This document shows positions 4,684 through 6,113 of a stretch of DNA of 6,113 nucleotides, piece after piece (position 1 is the stretch's first letter; every line of letters starts with the position of its first letter). The DNA lies in the NCBI GenBank assembly GCA_002404795.1, contig DHKK01000102.1, positions 1 through 6,113 of the forward strand, given 5' to 3'. This DNA is from Clostridiales bacterium UBA4696 (GTDB taxonomy: Bacteria; Bacillota; Clostridia; Oscillospirales; Oscillospiraceae). The notes below the pieces were generated by a model. The model was not told where the DNA came from, searched no databases, and saw only the letters and a program-made list of their open reading frames with translations. The position numbers were made by a program, and so were the translations under genes.

Positions 4684-5802
4684 ATGCAGAAGAAAAAAAC
4701 AGCAGTTCCCACCTACCTGGGCGTGGCCGCGGTCTGGATCGGCAGCCACTTCGGCCCCGGCTTCGCCACCGGCGCGTTCAGCGTCCGCTGGTACGTCAAA
4801 TACGGCTGGGTCGGCCTTGTGACGCCTCTGCTCGCCATGCTGATCACCGGCGGCGTCATGTATTTCATGCTGGAATACGCCCGCGAGCACGGCACGCCGA
4901 ACTACCGTCCCTTCGCCCGGTCCTGCTACGGCGAGAAGCTGGGCGGCGTGGTCGCCGTCCTGTATGATATCTGCTTTTTGATGACCATGATGTGCGCCGG
5001 CGGTCTGGCCTTCTCCGGCGAGGGCAAGCTCCTGCAGGGCTTCCTCGGCGTCAACTATTGGGCGACGGCCATCGTCACGATCCTCATTTCCGCTGCCCTC
5101 TGCCTCTATGGCTCCAAGCTGCTGGCAAAGTCCTCGGGCTACATGATGTACGCCATCGTCGGCGTCGTCCTGCTGATCACGGTGCTGGCCCTGACCTGCG
5201 GCGACAGCGACGTGCCCGGCGCGTTTGCCAACTCCGCAGCCAATGCCAAGGATCCCAGCTTTCTGGACGCGATCCTCAGCGCCATGCAGTACGGCTGCTT
5301 CCAGTCCACCATCGTCTTCAACGTCATGTCCGTCTCGGACGTGGTGAAGGACAAAAAGGAAGCGCGCAAGGCCATCGGCGCGGGTTACCTGATCACGATC
5401 TTGCTGATGGTCTGCCTGATCTTCACGCTGTTCAGCTATACGAACGTCTTTGACGTCTGCGCCGAGACGCTGCCGGTCATGTCTGTCCTGAATCGCCTGG
5501 GCATGAAATGGCTGCAGTGGCTGTACGTGATTTTGATGACGCTCGCCGTGCTCACGAGCGCGGCCGGGCTGGCGCACGCAGGCAACGTCCGGTTCGACGG
5601 CCTGTTCCGGTTTATCAAAAACGCGCAGCTGCGCCGCTTTGTCATCACGGCCATCCTGCTTGGCATTGCCGCCGTCGGCGCGGCCCTGGGCTTCCAGGCC
5701 ATGCTGCAGCAGGGCACCTCCATCGTCGGCTGGGCCGCCATTCCCATCGTCGTCATCCCCGCCTTCACCATCGTCGCCTCTAAGGTGCGAAAAGCCAAAT
5801 AA
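4684..5802 (+). CDS. YkvI-like multi-pass membrane transporter
   Basis: A 372-residue, strongly hydrophobic protein with about ten membrane segments, roughly at 11-33, 42-64, 87-109, 125-142, 152-172, 196-216, 232-252, 275-297, 318-340 and 345-366. The first segment is broken by GPGFATG (24-30), the unwound-helix signature seen in YkvI/COG3949 proteins of the LeuT-like (APC) fold, where it usually forms part of the substrate and ion site. It therefore probably moves a small solute, perhaps an amino acid or organic amine or acid, across the cytoplasmic membrane, likely driven by an ion gradient; the substrate is unknown. A short basic N-terminus (MQKKK) and basic C-terminus (KVRKAK) fit cytosolic ends. 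The ribosome site is weak (GAGAAGAG, 4668-4675). The gene follows the Dabb gene and is closed by a strong terminator nine bases after its stop. Confidence 0.85.
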   Translation: MQKKKTAVPTYLGVAAVWIGSHFGPGFATGAFSVRWYVKYGWVGLVTPLLAMLITGGVMYFMLEYAREHGTPNYRPFARSCYGEKLGGVVAVLYDICFLMTMMCAGGLAFSGEGKLLQGFLGVNYWATAIVTILISAALCLYGSKLLAKSSGYMMYAIVGVVLLITVLALTCGDSDVPGAFANSAANAKDPSFLDAILSAMQYGCFQSTIVFNVMSVSDVVKDKKEARKAIGAGYLITILLMVCLIFTLFSYTNVFDVCAETLPVMSVLNRLGMKWLQWLYVILMTLAVLTSAAGLAHAGNVRFDGLFRFIKNAQLRRFVITAILLGIAAVGAALGFQAMLQQGTSIVGWAAIPIVVIPAFTIVASKVRKAK

Positions 5803-5811
5803 GCCTCAAGC

Positions 5812-5838
5812 CCCGCCCGGCCTCGCCGGGCGGGTTTT
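5812..5838 (+). terminator. Intrinsic terminator of the Dabb/transporter unit
   Basis: CCCGCCCGGC (5812-5821) pairs perfectly with GCCGGGCGGG (5825-5834) around a CTC loop and is followed by TTTT (5835-5838). It begins nine bases after the transporter stop codon. Confidence 0.92.
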
Positions 5839-5855
5839 GTATCGCCGCCTATCTA

Positions 5856-5990
5856 ATGCCTTCCCCTATGAGGGGAAGGCGTCACGGCGAAGCCGTGACG
5901 GATGAGGTGGACGACCTCCTGTTTACGCGACGCTGTCCACCTCATCAGTCAGCCTGACGGCTGACAGCTTCCCCTCATAGGGGAAGCCAT
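5856..5990. repeat. Palindromic multi-hairpin repeat element, complete copy
   Basis: A symmetric chain of perfect hairpins: GCCTTCCCCT/AGGGGAAGGC (5858-5867/5871-5880), GTCACGGC/GCCGTGAC (5881-5888/5892-5899), a central 12-bp stem GATGAGGTGGAC/GTCCACCTCATC (5901-5912/5935-5946), GTCAGCC/GGCTGAC (5948-5954/5959-5965) and GCTTCCCCT/AGGGGAAGC (5967-5975/5979-5987). The two halves are inverted copies of each other, beginning ATGCCTTCCCC and ATGGCTTCCCC. Where they differ, both sides of a hairpin have changed together. It carries no gene. It resembles dispersed non-coding repeats that I associate with gut Clostridia genomes and is probably MITE- or REP-like. Confidence 0.8.
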
Positions 5991-6008
5991 TGGAGTGCAC
6001 AGTTCCCA

Positions 6009-6113
6009 AGCCTCCCCTCCCAGGGGAGGTGGCTCGGCGGGACGTCGAGACGGAGAGGTCGTATCAAATTTGCAGCAACCTCTCAGTCACCTTCGGCGAC
6101 AGCTCCCCTGAAA
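6009..6113. repeat. Second palindromic repeat element, cut by window end
   Basis: It has the same architecture as the preceding element but a different sequence type: CCTCCCCT/AGGGGAGG (6011-6018/6022-6029), CTCGGC/GTCGAG (6034-6039/6045-6050, one G-U), a central GAGAGGT/ACCTCTC (6053-6059/6078-6084), GTCACC/GGCGAC (6086-6091/6095-6100, one mismatch), and the start of a final CTCCCCT arm (6103-6109) whose partner lies beyond the window. No gene is seen from 5803 to the end. Confidence 0.75.

Noticed and set aside
4339..5577. A 412-codon minus-strand open frame opposite the Dabb and transporter genes.
   Set aside because: It is a His/Asp/Gln-rich low-complexity translation typical of the antisense of a GC-rich membrane-protein gene. 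The plus strand has promoter, domains and terminator.

Overview
The window looks like chromosomal DNA of a GC-rich Clostridia member, probably Oscillospirales or a relative. The reasons are GC-rich codon use, strong AGGAGG ribosome-binding sites, a YjdF/DUF2992 gene, an aldo/keto reductase family with a C-terminal ferredoxin-like domain that I associate with gut Clostridia, and dispersed hairpin repeats built on TTCCCC/GGGGAA. This placement rests on recognition only; no search was run.

Left block, plus strand (1-1990): the 3' part of a UvrA-like ABC ATPase gene, then a GESAGG serine hydrolase gene of the hormone-sensitive-lipase type, then an MmcQ/YjbR-family gene. Spacings of 20 and 2 bases suggest one operon. 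The MmcQ/YjbR gene has an in-frame TGA at codon 24, where the family usually has Trp. It is therefore broken, recoded or mis-sequenced. A bidirectional terminator hairpin (2012-2046) separates this operon from the next block.

Middle block, minus strand (4047 down to 2027): an atypical aldo/keto reductase with two four-cysteine clusters, then a 458-base region without a protein gene, then yjdF. That region is the most unusual part of the window. Read on the yjdF strand, it holds nested long-range helices: a 25-position helix closing 272 bases just before the yjdF start codon, an 18-position helix, and a perfect 10-bp helix closing a 105-base core. Further hairpins lie 5' of these. YjdF genes are known to be preceded by the yjdF riboswitch, which binds azaaromatic compounds. 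I infer that this is that riboswitch embedded in a larger structured leader. A 26-bp palindrome overlapping a TATAAT box lies at its 5' edge.

Right block (4048-6113): an AT-rich divergent control region with direct repeats, stacked dyads and a good sigma-70-type promoter (TTGACA, 17 bases, TATTTT). The promoter drives a Dabb-domain protein gene and a YkvI-like multi-pass membrane transporter gene, closed by a strong intrinsic terminator (5812-5838). After that come two adjacent palindromic repeat elements, the second cut by the window end.

How the genes may work together: UvrA paralogues, MmcQ/YjbR proteins and yjdF leaders have each been linked to DNA-binding or drug-like small molecules. 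The left and middle blocks could be a response to such compounds, but this is a hypothesis from gene names and context only. The Dabb/transporter pair faces the reductase across a shared control region and may form a small metabolite-handling unit of unknown substrate.
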